In this document: positions 1 to 7,969 of the stretch, piece by piece
Position numbering within the stretch: the first letter of the stretch is position 1
How the letters are laid out: the number at the start of each line of letters is the position of its first letter
Assembly: GCA_035516075.1 (NCBI GenBank)
Contig: DATJAQ010000111.1
Coordinates: forward strand, 1-14,731
DNA length: 14,731 nt
Reading direction: 5' to 3'
Source of the DNA: Gp13-AA77 sp035516075
Lineage (GTDB): Bacteria; Acidobacteriota; Terriglobia; UBA7540
The notes under the pieces: model-generated
Database searches by the model: none
What the model was told of the DNA's origin: nothing
Seen by the model: the letters and a program-made list of their open reading frames with translations, nothing else
Program-made: the position numbers and the translations under genes

Positions 1-35
1 TGGAACTTTCAGGAACTCACCCGGCCCGAAGACGT

Positions 36-43
36 GGTATACT
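36..43 (+). promoter_or_regulatory. Possible extended -10 element upstream of the DEAD-box helicase gene
   Basis: The bases TGGTATACT form an extended -10 (TG-N-TATACT, hexamer at 38-43). There is no good -35 hexamer at 17 bp, but two GGAACT copies sit upstream at 2-7 and 12-17. If used, transcription would start near 50 and give a leader of about 190 nt before the helicase start codon. Long leaders are known for some cold-induced DEAD-box genes. This is a weak call based on one hexamer. The rest of 1-239 holds no gene I can support. Confidence 0.25.
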
Positions 44-239
44 TGATTTGCGCTTGATTCCACGGTGTAGTGCGGTCGCTCCGGTTGAATACCTGATCTG
101 AGAGAATTCCCGCCTGTAGCTTCCTCCGTCTGTCTTCGGCGTAAATTGAAAACAAGACTGGCCAGGCCGGTTGGCGCGCCCGCCCGAAAACTCGCGCGTG
201 TGCCGCGCCGGCGCTTGGCCAGAGAGAAAGGCAATAACA

Positions 240-1466
240 ATGCATAGTTTTACAGAGCTACCACTTTCACCGTATACGAAGGAACGGCTGGCGGCAGCTC
301 GCTTTACCGTACCCACTCCGGTGCAGGCTGCGGTGATCCCGCAGGCGCTCGAGGGCAAGGACGTCCTGGCAACGGCCCAGACGGGAACCGGCAAGACGCT
401 GGCGTTCGTGATTCCGATCATAGAACACCTTCTGCAACGGACCGCGCCGGGCATCGCTTCCCTGGTGCTGGTGCCGACCCGCGAGCTCGCCATGCAGGTG
501 GCGGACCAGTACAACGCGTTGCGGGGCAGGCAGCTCGCACCTGCGGCCCTGGTGGTGGGGGGCCTGTCGGAAGCGGAGCAACTGCGCGCCATCCGCCAGG
601 GAGCCCCCGTGGCGGTGGCTACGCCCGGCCGGCTGGAAGACTTCCTCGGCCGCAAGCTCGTCAGCTTCGATCAACTGCGCATCCTCATCCTCGATGAGGC
701 GGATCGAATGTTGGATATGGGATTTCTTCCCGCCATGCGCCGGATTTCGGCGGTGCTGCCCCGGGGCCGCCAGACGATGTGCTTCTCCGCCACCCTGGAA
801 GCCTCGGTGGCGCACCTCGTCACCGGCGCCATGAGGAACCCCGTGCGGCTGGCCTTCGGGTCAACCCTGAAGCACTCGGACAACGTGCGCGTGCAGGCCT
901 TCGAGGTTGCGGCCGACGGCAAGCAGCGAGTGCTGCACCATCTGCTTGCCCAGGAGACGGGTCGTTGCCTCATCTTTGCCAGGACCAAGCGGGGAACAGA
1001 GCGCCTCGCGCGCAACCTAAATCGCGAAGGATTCCCGGCCGCCATGATTCACGGCGACCGCTCGCAATCCCAGCGCAGCGCCGCCTTGGCGGGGTTTCAG
1101 CAGGGACGCTACCGCGTGCTGGTGGCCACCGACCTCGCCTCGCGCGGCATTCACGTGGAGGACATCGCCCACGTCATCAACTACGACCTGCCCGAGGCGG
1201 CGGAGAATTTCATCCATCGGGTGGGGCGCACCGGACGCGCGGGCGGGCGCGGGGTGGCGTCCACGCTCTTCGCGAGGGACCAGCGCTCGGAGTTGCACGA
1301 ACTGGAGCAGACGCTGGGCATCCGGATGGAGAGAATGCAGGCCAACCCAGGCCACGCGGACGACCGCGCTCGGCGGCGAATTGAAGTGGACCGGGATCAG
1401 CCACCCACGGGCTCGCGAATCGTCCGCCTTCCGGGAGAGGTGCTGCAAGCCCAGATGCAGAGTTAA
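240..1466 (+). CDS. DEAD-box ATP-dependent RNA helicase, RhlE-like
   Basis: A 408-residue RNA helicase with two RecA-like domains that uses ATP to unwind short RNA duplexes in the cytoplasm, typically in ribosome assembly or RNA decay. All diagnostic motifs are visible: Q motif (PTPVQ, 25-29), motif I AQTGTGKT (46-53), Ia PTRELA (79-84), GG (107-108), TPGR (128-131), motif II DEAD (152-155), motif III SAT (183-185), motif V ATDLASRG (296-303) and motif VI HRVGRTGR (326-333). After residue 340 there is only a short charged tail, with no RGG or RNA-binding extension, which fits compact RhlE-type proteins. I chose the ATG at 240 because a purine-rich ribosome site (GAGAAAGG) lies just upstream and the protein starts at the normal family N-terminus. 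A TTG at 171 would add 23 low-complexity residues. RNase R lies downstream on the same strand, which fits a shared RNA-turnover theme. The exact substrate is unknown. Confidence 0.95.
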   Translation: MHSFTELPLSPYTKERLAAARFTVPTPVQAAVIPQALEGKDVLATAQTGTGKTLAFVIPIIEHLLQRTAPGIASLVLVPTRELAMQVADQYNALRGRQLAPAALVVGGLSEAEQLRAIRQGAPVAVATPGRLEDFLGRKLVSFDQLRILILDEADRMLDMGFLPAMRRISAVLPRGRQTMCFSATLEASVAHLVTGAMRNPVRLAFGSTLKHSDNVRVQAFEVAADGKQRVLHHLLAQETGRCLIFARTKRGTERLARNLNREGFPAAMIHGDRSQSQRSAALAGFQQGRYRVLVATDLASRGIHVEDIAHVINYDLPEAAENFIHRVGRTGRAGGRGVASTLFARDQRSELHELEQTLGIRMERMQANPGHADDRARRRIEVDRDQPPTGSRIVRLPGEVLQAQMQS

Positions 1467-1495
1467 CGTGCGCTCCGCTTAAGATCTCAGTACGC

Positions 1496-1535
1496 CGGGC
1501 GGCACCTTCGAAACGGCGCCCGCCCCTCCCCTTCT
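1496..1535 (+). terminator. Weak candidate terminator after the helicase gene
   Basis: CGGGCG (1496-1501) can pair with CGCCCG (1517-1522) around a 15-base loop, followed by a C/T-rich run (1523-1536) rather than a clean T tract. It sits 30 bp after the helicase stop. It is a poor match to an intrinsic terminator and could be chance in GC-rich DNA. Confidence 0.2.
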
Positions 1536-1654
1536 CTGAGTCTGCGAATCCCAACGACTTGACGCCAACCTGAGTGCCCTGAGAAACTGCCAGCGTCCGG
1601 GTTGCCGTCTGGAACGCACCGCATCGGCGCGTCGCAGTCCTGGCATCAACTGTC

Positions 1655-3025
1655 GTGAGATACGACGCCATCATTATCGGATCAGGGCAGGGCGGCAACC
1701 CTCTCGCGTACAGGCTCGCCGACCTCGGCTGGACGGTGGCGCTGGTGGAGAAAGCAGAGCTGGGCGGCACCTGCGTCAACACCGGATGCAGCCCCACCAA
1801 GACCATGGTGGCGAGCGCCCAGGTGGCGCACTATGTCCGCAACGCCGCTCGCTGGGGCGTGGAGGCCGGCGGTGTGCGCGTAGACCTCGCGGCGGTTGTT
1901 GCACGCAAACAGGCGGTGGTGGAACGCTTCCGCGCGGGGCAGCAGCGCAATGTCGACGCCCGAAAGCCTCTGCGCCTTTATCGCGGGGAGGCGCGCTTCA
2001 CGGGCCCCCACGAGATCGAAGTTGGCGACGAGCCACTGGGGAGCCCGCGCATCTTCATCGACACCGGGGGGCGGCCGGACGTTCCCGACCTTCCCGGCTT
2101 GGAATCGGTAGATTATCTGACCAACGTCAGCATCATGGAATTGAACGACGTGCCGGAGCACCTCATCGTGCTGGGCGGCGGCTACATCGGCCTCGAGTTT
2201 GGCCAGATGTTTCGTCGCTTTGGCAGCCGGGTGACGGTGCTGCAGCGCAGCAGCCAGATCCTTCCGCGCGAGGACGCGGACGTGGTGGCTGAACTGCAAA
2301 AGGCGCTCGAAGCGGAGGGTATGACCTTTCTATTGAACGCGCATCCGACCCGCGTGGAGAAGAAGGAAGGCCAGGTTAGCCTCAGCATCGAGAGCGCTGC
2401 GGGTTCGAGCACGGTGACCGGCTCGCACCTTCTCGTGGCCACCGGAAGAAGGCCCAACACCGATGCACTGGACCTGGCAAAGGCCGGCGTGGAAACCGGC
2501 GAGGGCGGTTTCATCAAAGTGAACGGCCGCCTGGAAACGAGCGCGCCCGGCATCTGGGCCATCGGCGACGTGAAGGGCGGCCCCGAATTCACGCATATTT
2601 CGTACAACGACTTCCAGATCATTTACGGCAACCTGGTGGAAGGCAGGAGTCTGACCATCGACGACCGGATCGTGCCGTACTCGGTTTTCACCGACCCGCA
2701 ATTGGGCGGCGTCGGCATGACGGAGAAAGAGGCGCGCAAGCAAGGATACCGGCTCAAGATCGGCAGGATGCCGATGACTTCCGTGGCGCGCGCTATCGAA
2801 CGCGCGGAAACCGCCGGTTTGATGAAGATCGTGGTGGATGCCTCGAACGATTGCATCCTGGGAGCATCGATCCTGGCCTCGGAGGGCGGCGAGCTGGTGC
2901 AGATTCTCGGCACCCTAATGCTCGCCGGACTTCCCTACACCCTTCTCAAGGGGGCGGTCTACATTCACCCGACCCTGGCTGAAGGCTTCTTCGGACTGAT
3001 GGAAGACGTGAAGCCCCTGGACTAA
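1655..3025 (+). CDS. FAD-dependent pyridine nucleotide-disulfide oxidoreductase (mercuric reductase/RclA-like)
   Basis: A 456-residue cytoplasmic flavoprotein of the class I disulfide oxidoreductase family, which moves electrons from NAD(P)H through FAD to an active-site disulfide. Visible parts are the FAD-binding GSGQGG (9-14), the redox disulfide CVNTGC (Cys40, Cys45), the NAD(P)-binding GGGYIG (174-179), ATGRRPN (262-268), the second FAD contact IGD (303-305), and the C-terminal dimerisation domain with the catalytic HP pair and glutamate (His438, Pro439, Glu443). Such proteins are often auto-labelled mercuric reductase. However, this one has no N-terminal heavy-metal domain and no C-terminal cysteine pair (it ends VKPLD), and no mer genes are nearby, so mercury reduction is not supported. 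A role in redox stress, as for RclA, is possible; the substrate is unknown. The start is GTG at 1655, two codons before the YDAIIIG strand. No clear ribosome site precedes it. Confidence 0.9.
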   Translation: MRYDAIIIGSGQGGNPLAYRLADLGWTVALVEKAELGGTCVNTGCSPTKTMVASAQVAHYVRNAARWGVEAGGVRVDLAAVVARKQAVVERFRAGQQRNVDARKPLRLYRGEARFTGPHEIEVGDEPLGSPRIFIDTGGRPDVPDLPGLESVDYLTNVSIMELNDVPEHLIVLGGGYIGLEFGQMFRRFGSRVTVLQRSSQILPREDADVVAELQKALEAEGMTFLLNAHPTRVEKKEGQVSLSIESAAGSSTVTGSHLLVATGRRPNTDALDLAKAGVETGEGGFIKVNGRLETSAPGIWAIGDVKGGPEFTHISYNDFQIIYGNLVEGRSLTIDDRIVPYSVFTDPQLGGVGMTEKEARKQGYRLKIGRMPMTSVARAIERAETAGLMKIVVDASNDCILGASILASEGGELVQILGTLMLAGLPYTLLKGAVYIHPTLAEGFFGLMEDVKPLD

Positions 3026-3066
3026 CTACTGGCTTGGCGCGGTTTCGTTGCGCTCCCGAGACGCTC

Positions 3067-4014
3067 ATGCATGGCGCGCTGCACATCACGAACGGCGACT
3101 CCGTCGAGCTCCGCGAGACCGGTCTGGGTGGCGAAGTCCTTACCTGGCGCGACATGCTGCACGAGGGCCCGGTGCCGGCCGGACTCACGCTCGACGAGCT
3201 GCGCCCCGTGCGCGCACGTTTTCTGGCGGACCTCAGCGGCACCGCCGAGCTGGAAGTGCTGGCCGACCTCGAACGGCGCGACCGGACGCTCGCCCGCTTC
3301 GCGGAGTTCGAAGAGGTAGTCCTCTGGTTCGAACACGACCTCTACGATCAACTGCAGCTCATTCAGATTGTGGATTGGCTGGCACGGCAGGAACGGGGCG
3401 GCGTGAACCTCAGCCTGATCTGCACTGGCACGTACCTGGGCATGTCGCGGCCGGCCGAGTTGCGCGCGCTCTATCCCACGCGGCGGGCGGTGGCCGTCGA
3501 GCAGTTCGCGCTAGCGTCGCGCGCCTGGGAGGCATTCAGCTCGGCGGACCCGAAGGCGCTGGTTGAACTCATCCGCGAAGACACATCCGCGCTGCCCTAC
3601 CTTCACGGGGCGCTTCTGCGCCATCTCGAACAATTCCCATCGGTCCGGAACGGGCTTTCCCGTACCGAGCGCCAGATTCTGGAAATCGTCGAGGGTGGCG
3701 CCTCGCGCGCGGGTGATCTCTTCCGCGCCGACCAGGCCTGCGAAGAGCGGGTTTTCATGGGCGATCTCGCATTCTTTTCCCATGTGCGGCGCCTGGCCGC
3801 AGGCCGCCGGCCGTTGCTCGAGATCACCGGGGCGTTGAGCGCCGTCGGCACGAGTGCGTTGGCGATTACACCCGCAGGCACGGCGGTGCTGCACGGCGCG
3901 GCCGACGCCGTCAACTTGAACGGGATCGACAGGTGGCTCGGCGGCGTCCGTCTTCACGGCGGCAAGGTGTGGCGCTGGAACGGAGAGAACCAAACGCTCG
4001 TTCCGCCGCTGTAG
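3067..4014 (+). CDS. DUF1835 domain-containing protein
   Basis: A 315-residue protein whose N-terminus (LHITNGDS at 5-12, then VLTWRDMLHEGPVP at 24-37) matches what I know of the DUF1835 family. A second conserved block, LWFEHDLYDQLQL (86-98), is also typical. The C-terminal third (about 197-300) looks like a winged-helix fold, with LSRTERQILEIVEGG followed by an AITPAGTAVL strand and NGIDRWLGG (285-293), which suggests nucleic-acid or protein binding. No enzyme activity is established for the family as far as I know. The ATG at 3067 is preferred over an upstream TTG at 3034, because the family motif begins within five residues of it. The gene starts 41 bp after the oxidoreductase stop and ends 69 bp before RNase R, so co-transcription is plausible. 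Confidence 0.8.
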   Translation: MHGALHITNGDSVELRETGLGGEVLTWRDMLHEGPVPAGLTLDELRPVRARFLADLSGTAELEVLADLERRDRTLARFAEFEEVVLWFEHDLYDQLQLIQIVDWLARQERGGVNLSLICTGTYLGMSRPAELRALYPTRRAVAVEQFALASRAWEAFSSADPKALVELIREDTSALPYLHGALLRHLEQFPSVRNGLSRTERQILEIVEGGASRAGDLFRADQACEERVFMGDLAFFSHVRRLAAGRRPLLEITGALSAVGTSALAITPAGTAVLHGAADAVNLNGIDRWLGGVRLHGGKVWRWNGENQTLVPPL

Positions 4015-4065
4015 CCCTCCGCGCTGCCTGCAACGTTCGCCCACCCTCTGAGCCCTCCGCTCCGA

Positions 4066-4074
4066 TGCTAAACT
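4066..4074 (+). promoter_or_regulatory. Possible extended -10 just upstream of rnr
   Basis: TGCTAAACT gives an extended -10 with hexamer TAAACT at 4069-4074, ending only nine bases before the rnr ATG at 4084. No recognisable -35 is present and no Shine-Dalgarno sequence precedes the ATG, so a leaderless or nearly leaderless transcript is possible. This is a weak, motif-only call. Confidence 0.25.
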
Positions 4075-4083
4075 GAAACGCGG

Positions 4084-6603
4084 ATGCGCGAATTCCCCTC
4101 CCAATCCGACATTCTAAAAGTGTTCGAGCGCCAGCCCCAGAAGACTTTCCGCTTGCGGGAGTTGGTGGTGGAACTCGGCCTGCGCTCGAGCGAAGCTCGC
4201 GACCTGAAGCACGCGCTTAAGGAGATGTCTAAAAAGAGAAAGATCTTGTACCACAAAAAAGGACGGTTTTCGCTACCGGCCACCAGCCGCGCCGGCGGGC
4301 CCGAGGCACGGCACGGCGGGGCCGCGCCGCAGGCTGCCGTCTATCCTCACGCCGCAGGCCGCGAGTCGCGCCGCGGCCTGGTGAGCGGCCGGCTGATCGC
4401 TCATCGCGACGGCTACGGATTTGTGGTGCCCGACGATCCCAAAATCGGCGCCGACATCTTCATACCGCCGCTCGGTATGAGCTCGGCGCTGCACGGCGAC
4501 CGCGTGGAAGTGCACGTCATCCAGAAGCGGTCCCCGCCTCCGCGGCCTGGCCAGCATCGCGGCAGGGGCGCGGCGGGCCGCGACCGCGCCGAGGGCCTGC
4601 GCTTGGAAGGGCGCATCGTGAGCGTCACCGACCGCGCCCAGAAAACGGTGGTGGGCCAGTTCCGCTGCGGGCCCCGCTTCAACACCGTCGCGCCTATCGA
4701 CCGTCATCTTCCCTTCGACATTGTCATCCCCCGTGGTGAGGAATGGCCGGAGGAGTCCCTGCATCGGGACCGGCAGTTCGGCGGGGGGTCCGAATCTGCG
4801 CTGAAAATCGGCGCGGCGGGACACGCTGCGGGACGCCGAAGCGTTCGAGAGCTCGATCACCTGATTGTGGACGTCGAGATCACAGACTTCCCCGATCCGG
4901 TGCGCGGCATTCCGCCGCGGGGCCGGGTGATTGAAGTGCTGGGGCGCCGCGAAGACTTCGGCGTGGACGTGGAAATCATCATCCGCAAGTACCACCTGCC
5001 CCATCGCTTCGCGGACGACGTTCTCCAAGAGGCGGGGGGCGCGCCGGAGCGCGTGGCGGAGGGCGACCTGGCGGGCCGCCGCGACTTCCGCGGCCTCCCC
5101 ATCGTCACTATCGACGGCGAAACAGCCAAGGATTTCGACGACGCCGTGTCGGTGGAGCGCCTGCCTCACGGCCATTACCGCCTCGCCGTGCACATCGCAG
5201 ACGTGGCGCACTACGTCCGCCCCGGCACCGCCCTCGACCGCGAGGCGCGCCTGCGCGGCACCAGCGTTTATTTCCCGGACCGCGCCGTGCCCATGCTGCC
5301 GCTCGAGCTTTCGAACGGCATTTGCAGCTTAAACCCGCAGGTAGACCGCTTGACCATGTCGGCGCTGATGGAGATTGGCCCGGACGGCCGCGTGCTGTCC
5401 TACGAACTGACGCCTGGGGTGATCCGCAGCGCCCAGCGCATGACGTACACCGACGTATTCGCGGTGCTGCGCGGCGAGGTGGACGCGCTCGCGAAGTACT
5501 CGCACCTGGCTCATCACTTCCACCTGATGGAGGAACTGGCGCTCATATTGAGCCGGCGCCGCCAGGTGCGGGGATCCATCGACTTTGACCTGCCCGCGCC
5601 CGAGATCGAGTTTGACGAGCAGGGCCGAATGGTGGGCGTGACGCGCTCGGAGCGCAACATCGCCCACCGCCTCATTGAAGAGTTCATGCTGGCCGCCAAC
5701 GAGACCGTGGCCACTCACCTGGAGCGCTGCGACGTGCCGACGCTGTACCGCATCCATGAGCAGCCCGACCCCAAGAAGGTGCTCGAGTTTGAGGAGATCG
5801 CGGCGGCCTTCGGCCACTCGCTGGGCGTCGAGTTGCCCCCCGCCCGGCGCCAGCGCGTGCACGCCCGCGAGCAGCGCGACCGCCATCCGCGCTTCGAGCA
5901 GCAGCTCGAGGCCGGGGAGTTCAAAATCACCTCACGCCACTACCAGCGGCTGGCGGAGCGCATCGCGGGAAAGGCCGAAGAACGCATTCTCTCCTTCCTC
6001 ATGTTGCGCTCGCTCAAGCAAGCGCGCTACTCCGAGGCGAATGTGGGCCACTTCGCGCTGGCCTCGCCAACTTATACCCACTTCACCTCGCCCATCCGAC
6101 GTTATCCGGATCTCATCGTGCATCGCACGCTCAAAGCCATCCTCGCGGAGCAGGCCGACGCTACGCGAATCTCACCCGGAGAACTGCACGCGCTCGGCCT
6201 AGAGACTTCAGAATCGGAGCGCCGCGCCGCGGACGCCGAGCGGGAGCTGATGGACTGGAAGAAGGTCACCTTCATGTCCGAGCGCCTGGGCGATCAATTT
6301 GACGCGCTGGTGATCGGTCTCACCCGGCACGGTTTCTTTGTGGAGCTCACCGACCTCTTCATCGAGGGGTTTGTGCCGCTCGACAGCCTCGAAGACGACC
6401 GCTACGTCTTTCGTGAGAATCTGAGGGCGATTGTGGGGTCAGAATCCGGACACGCCTTTCACTTGGGCGACCGCGTCCAGGTGCGCCTGGACCGGATCGA
6501 CCGCGTGGACAATCGCCTGGAGTTTGCGGTGGTTCCTCCAGAGGGCGGACCTGGACCGGGCGCGCGGATCCGGGCGTACCCCCGGCGCAAAAGCCCGGCC
6601 TGA
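4084..6603 (+). CDS. rnr: Ribonuclease R (RNase II/RNB family 3'-5' exoribonuclease)
   Basis: An 839-residue processive 3'-5' exoribonuclease that degrades structured RNA, acting in mRNA and rRNA quality control. Domain order is complete: N-terminal winged-helix domain (about 5-65), first cold-shock domain (RLIAHRDGYGFVVPDD, from 103), second cold-shock domain (about 172-300), RNB catalytic domain (about 333-660) and C-terminal S1 domain (about 735-817). The four metal-binding aspartates are Asp344, Asp350, Asp352 and Asp353 in the DGETAKDFDDA motif. HIADVAHYV (370-378) and the FTSPIRRYPDLIVHR segment (667-681) supply further active-site residues. The winged helix, two cold-shock domains and length mark RNase R rather than RNase II. 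Two loops interrupt the cold-shock region: an Arg/Pro/Gly-rich linker (about 148-170) and a segment of about 40 residues (217-257). The basic tail after S1 is very short. It starts at ATG 4084, without a clear ribosome site. Confidence 0.97.
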   Translation: MREFPSQSDILKVFERQPQKTFRLRELVVELGLRSSEARDLKHALKEMSKKRKILYHKKGRFSLPATSRAGGPEARHGGAAPQAAVYPHAAGRESRRGLVSGRLIAHRDGYGFVVPDDPKIGADIFIPPLGMSSALHGDRVEVHVIQKRSPPPRPGQHRGRGAAGRDRAEGLRLEGRIVSVTDRAQKTVVGQFRCGPRFNTVAPIDRHLPFDIVIPRGEEWPEESLHRDRQFGGGSESALKIGAAGHAAGRRSVRELDHLIVDVEITDFPDPVRGIPPRGRVIEVLGRREDFGVDVEIIIRKYHLPHRFADDVLQEAGGAPERVAEGDLAGRRDFRGLPIVTIDGETAKDFDDAVSVERLPHGHYRLAVHIADVAHYVRPGTALDREARLRGTSVYFPDRAVPMLPLELSNGICSLNPQVDRLTMSALMEIGPDGRVLSYELTPGVIRSAQRMTYTDVFAVLRGEVDALAKYSHLAHHFHLMEELALILSRRRQVRGSIDFDLPAPEIEFDEQGRMVGVTRSERNIAHRLIEEFMLAANETVATHLERCDVPTLYRIHEQPDPKKVLEFEEIAAAFGHSLGVELPPARRQRVHAREQRDRHPRFEQQLEAGEFKITSRHYQRLAERIAGKAEERILSFLMLRSLKQARYSEANVGHFALASPTYTHFTSPIRRYPDLIVHRTLKAILAEQADATRISPGELHALGLETSESERRAADAERELMDWKKVTFMSERLGDQFDALVIGLTRHGFFVELTDLFIEGFVPLDSLEDDRYVFRENLRAIVGSESGHAFHLGDRVQVRLDRIDRVDNRLEFAVVPPEGGPGPGARIRAYPRRKSPA

Positions 6604-6668
6604 GGCCGCCGGCGCCGGCTCGCCGTCACGGAGTATCATGCGCCACCCGGCAGCGAGGCCGGCCGACT

Positions 6669-6674
6669 TATAAT
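6669..6674 (+). promoter_or_regulatory. Candidate -10 (TATAAT) upstream of the CPCCG-protein gene
   Basis: A perfect TATAAT lies in the 124-bp gap after rnr, 54 bp before the next start codon. The -35 position at a 17-bp spacing (6646-6651) reads CCCGGC, which is poor. The local A/T-rich patch stands out in GC-rich DNA and suggests that the small downstream gene has its own promoter. A GCCGGCGCCGGC palindrome just after the rnr stop could mark the end of the rnr transcript, but no T tract follows it. Confidence 0.35.
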
Positions 6675-6727
6675 CGAATTCGGCATGCCATGGCTTCGCG
6701 GGCGTTGGCGCGAGGAAGAGGAAGACG

Positions 6728-7048
6728 ATGATGAATTCCGCAGAAGACACAAAATTCGAAGTAGCGTGCCCCTGCTGCGGCGCCCGGCTCACGATTGACG
6801 CGCAGCTTGGCCGCATACTCGCGCACGAAGCCGCACCCAAACCCAAGCGCGCGGCGGATCGCGACCGCCTGGAGCGCATCAGCGACGTTCTCGAGAAACA
6901 GGCGGCCGCGCGCGAAGCGCGCTTCCGCGAAAGCGCCGAGGAGGAGAAGATTAAGCCCGATCTTCTGGCGCGGAAGTTCGAAGAGGCCCTCAAGAAGAGC
7001 CGCGGCCAGCCCGTGAAACCCGATCTGCGCGACATTGACCTCGACTAA
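6728..7048 (+). CDS. Small CPCCG-motif (zinc-knuckle-like) hypothetical protein
   Basis: A 106-residue, highly charged protein. The N-terminus carries one CPCCG knuckle (14-18) followed by ARLTIDAQLGRIL, a short beta element like half of a zinc ribbon. No second Cys pair follows, so metal binding would need dimerisation, or the fold may work without metal. Residues 38-95 are rich in Lys, Arg, Glu and Ala and should form a long helix or coiled coil. The protein ends in the acidic motif RDIDLD. I recall similar proteins of unknown function in acidobacteria. Two tandem ATG codons (6728 and 6731) follow a strong GAGGAAG ribosome site (6718-6724); spacing slightly favours the second. The stop overlaps the stop of the convergent EVE-like gene. 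Confidence 0.8.
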   Translation: MMNSAEDTKFEVACPCCGARLTIDAQLGRILAHEAAPKPKRAADRDRLERISDVLEKQAAAREARFRESAEEEKIKPDLLARKFEEALKKSRGQPVKPDLRDIDLD

Positions 7049-7533
7049 GTGGGTGCCCCCTTCGGGCGCGACGAACGGGCGGCAAAGAGCCGCGAGAGAG
7101 CCGCAGCCCGGTCGGGATTCTTCCGCAGCATGATGCGGCGGAGGCGCGCGCACTCGTCGGCGTCGATGGGCTGCACGGTGCCGCGGCCCCGCGACGGCGT
7201 AAAGGCCTGGATGTGGTCGAGATCGGAACGGCGCCTGAGCGGATTTTTGAGGCGCACCGCTTCGCGCGGCGGGCAGAAATCCACTAGCGACCCCTGGCCC
7301 TGGTCCCGCCCGTCAGACGCCGCCCGCGCCACTCCCAGCAACTGCTTCCGGTCCACCTCGTAGCAGAAGAACAGGTCGCCGCGCTTCACTTCTTCGCGCA
7401 GAAAGCGAAGGCTGGAGGCGCTGCGAATCCAGCCGTCATTACCCAGCGGATACGGCCCTCGCGCCCGAGAGCGGAAATACTGGTCGAACTCCCATCCGCG
7501 GCGCGTATTGATTTTGAAGACCCAGCATTTCAT
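7045..7533 (-). CDS. EVE-like (PUA-fold) domain protein
   Basis: A 162-residue protein. The start MKCWVFKI, the GDLFFCYEVD segment (52-61), LLGVARAASDG (65-75) and the later FCPPREAVRLKNPL (86-99) resemble EVE/PUA-fold proteins, which bind modified bases in RNA or DNA. The family call rests on pattern memory and is moderate. The C-terminal 25 residues are basic and low in conserved features. I chose ATG 7533 because the 75-bp repeat copy at 8277-8351 is conserved exactly to this ATG plus two bases, and because homologous EVE proteins start with a W(V/L)FK strand. A start eight codons upstream would add an Arg-rich stub. It lies 67 bp downstream of the DUF5615 gene on the same strand, and its TAG stop overlaps the TAA stop of the convergent CPCCG gene. 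Confidence 0.75.
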   Translation of the reverse strand: MKCWVFKINTRRGWEFDQYFRSRARGPYPLGNDGWIRSASSLRFLREEVKRGDLFFCYEVDRKQLLGVARAASDGRDQGQGSLVDFCPPREAVRLKNPLRRRSDLDHIQAFTPSRGRGTVQPIDADECARLRRIMLRKNPDRAAALSRLFAARSSRPKGAPT

Positions 7534-7535
7534 CG
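7461..7535. repeat. 75-bp direct repeat, copy A (inside the intact EVE-like gene)
   Basis: This segment covers the first 24 codons of the EVE-like gene plus two bases of upstream sequence. It matches 8277-8351 in the same orientation at 71 of 75 positions. All four differences are transitions, and no gaps are needed. Similarity stops sharply at both ends. Confidence 0.95.
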
Positions 7536-7600
7536 TTGTGCGCCTGCGACACCCCAAGGACTCGGTAACAACATGACGCTGGCGCGCCGCTTGCGGACGC

Positions 7601-7969
7601 TCATGGTCTCAAAGGCAACAGCCGGATTCGGTTCTCTGCGATTTCCACGGTGACGATGGCGCCGGCTTCGAGTTGGTCGCGGCAGGCCTCTATGGCTCGA
7701 AGGTCGGTAGATCCGATCGCTGGAGGGAGGACGTCCTGGGTTCGAACTTGGATGACGCTTGGCCCGGAGGATCCGCGGCGGGCGAGAAGTACGCCAAAAT
7801 CAAGGTCATGGGTGAAAACCGCGAATCCGTTTGCAACGGCGTACTCGAGGATATGCGAATCCGGGGCGGACACCTCGCCGACGCTGGACCAGTGGACAGC
7901 CTCGACGCCGTGATCCATGAAAAACCGAGCCCATGAGGGGCTCAGGTTCATATCGATTAGGATTTTCAT
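7601..7969 (-). CDS. DUF5615 PIN-like protein, putative toxin
   Basis: A 122-residue protein of the DUF5615 (PIN-like, Mut7-C-related) family, predicted to be an RNase and the toxin half of a toxin-antitoxin pair. The acidic residues expected of a PIN-like metal site are visible: Asp6 in KILIDMNLSP, Asp37 in the APDSHILEYA segment, and Asp55 and Asp57 in FTHDLDFG (52-59). The length is normal for the family and the reading frame is intact. Its ATG overlaps the stop of the DUF433 gene (ATGA), so translation is probably coupled, a common arrangement when the antitoxin comes first. The RNase activity and toxicity are inferred from the family, not shown here. Confidence 0.9.
   Translation of the reverse strand: MKILIDMNLSPSWARFFMDHGVEAVHWSSVGEVSAPDSHILEYAVANGFAVFTHDLDFGVLLARRGSSGPSVIQVRTQDVLPPAIGSTDLRAIEACRDQLEAGAIVTVEIAENRIRLLPLRP

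Noticed and set aside
171..239. Upstream extension of the helicase from a TTG at 171
   Set aside because: The added residues are not helicase-like, and the ATG at 240 has a purine-rich ribosome site and the normal family start.
1655..3025. Mercury-resistance locus
   Set aside because: The flavoprotein lacks the metal-binding Cys features of MerA and no merR, merT or merP is nearby.
7534..7557. Eight-codon extension of the EVE-like gene to 7557
   Set aside because: It adds an Arg-rich stub, and the homology shared with the duplicated fragment ends just two bases upstream of ATG 7533.
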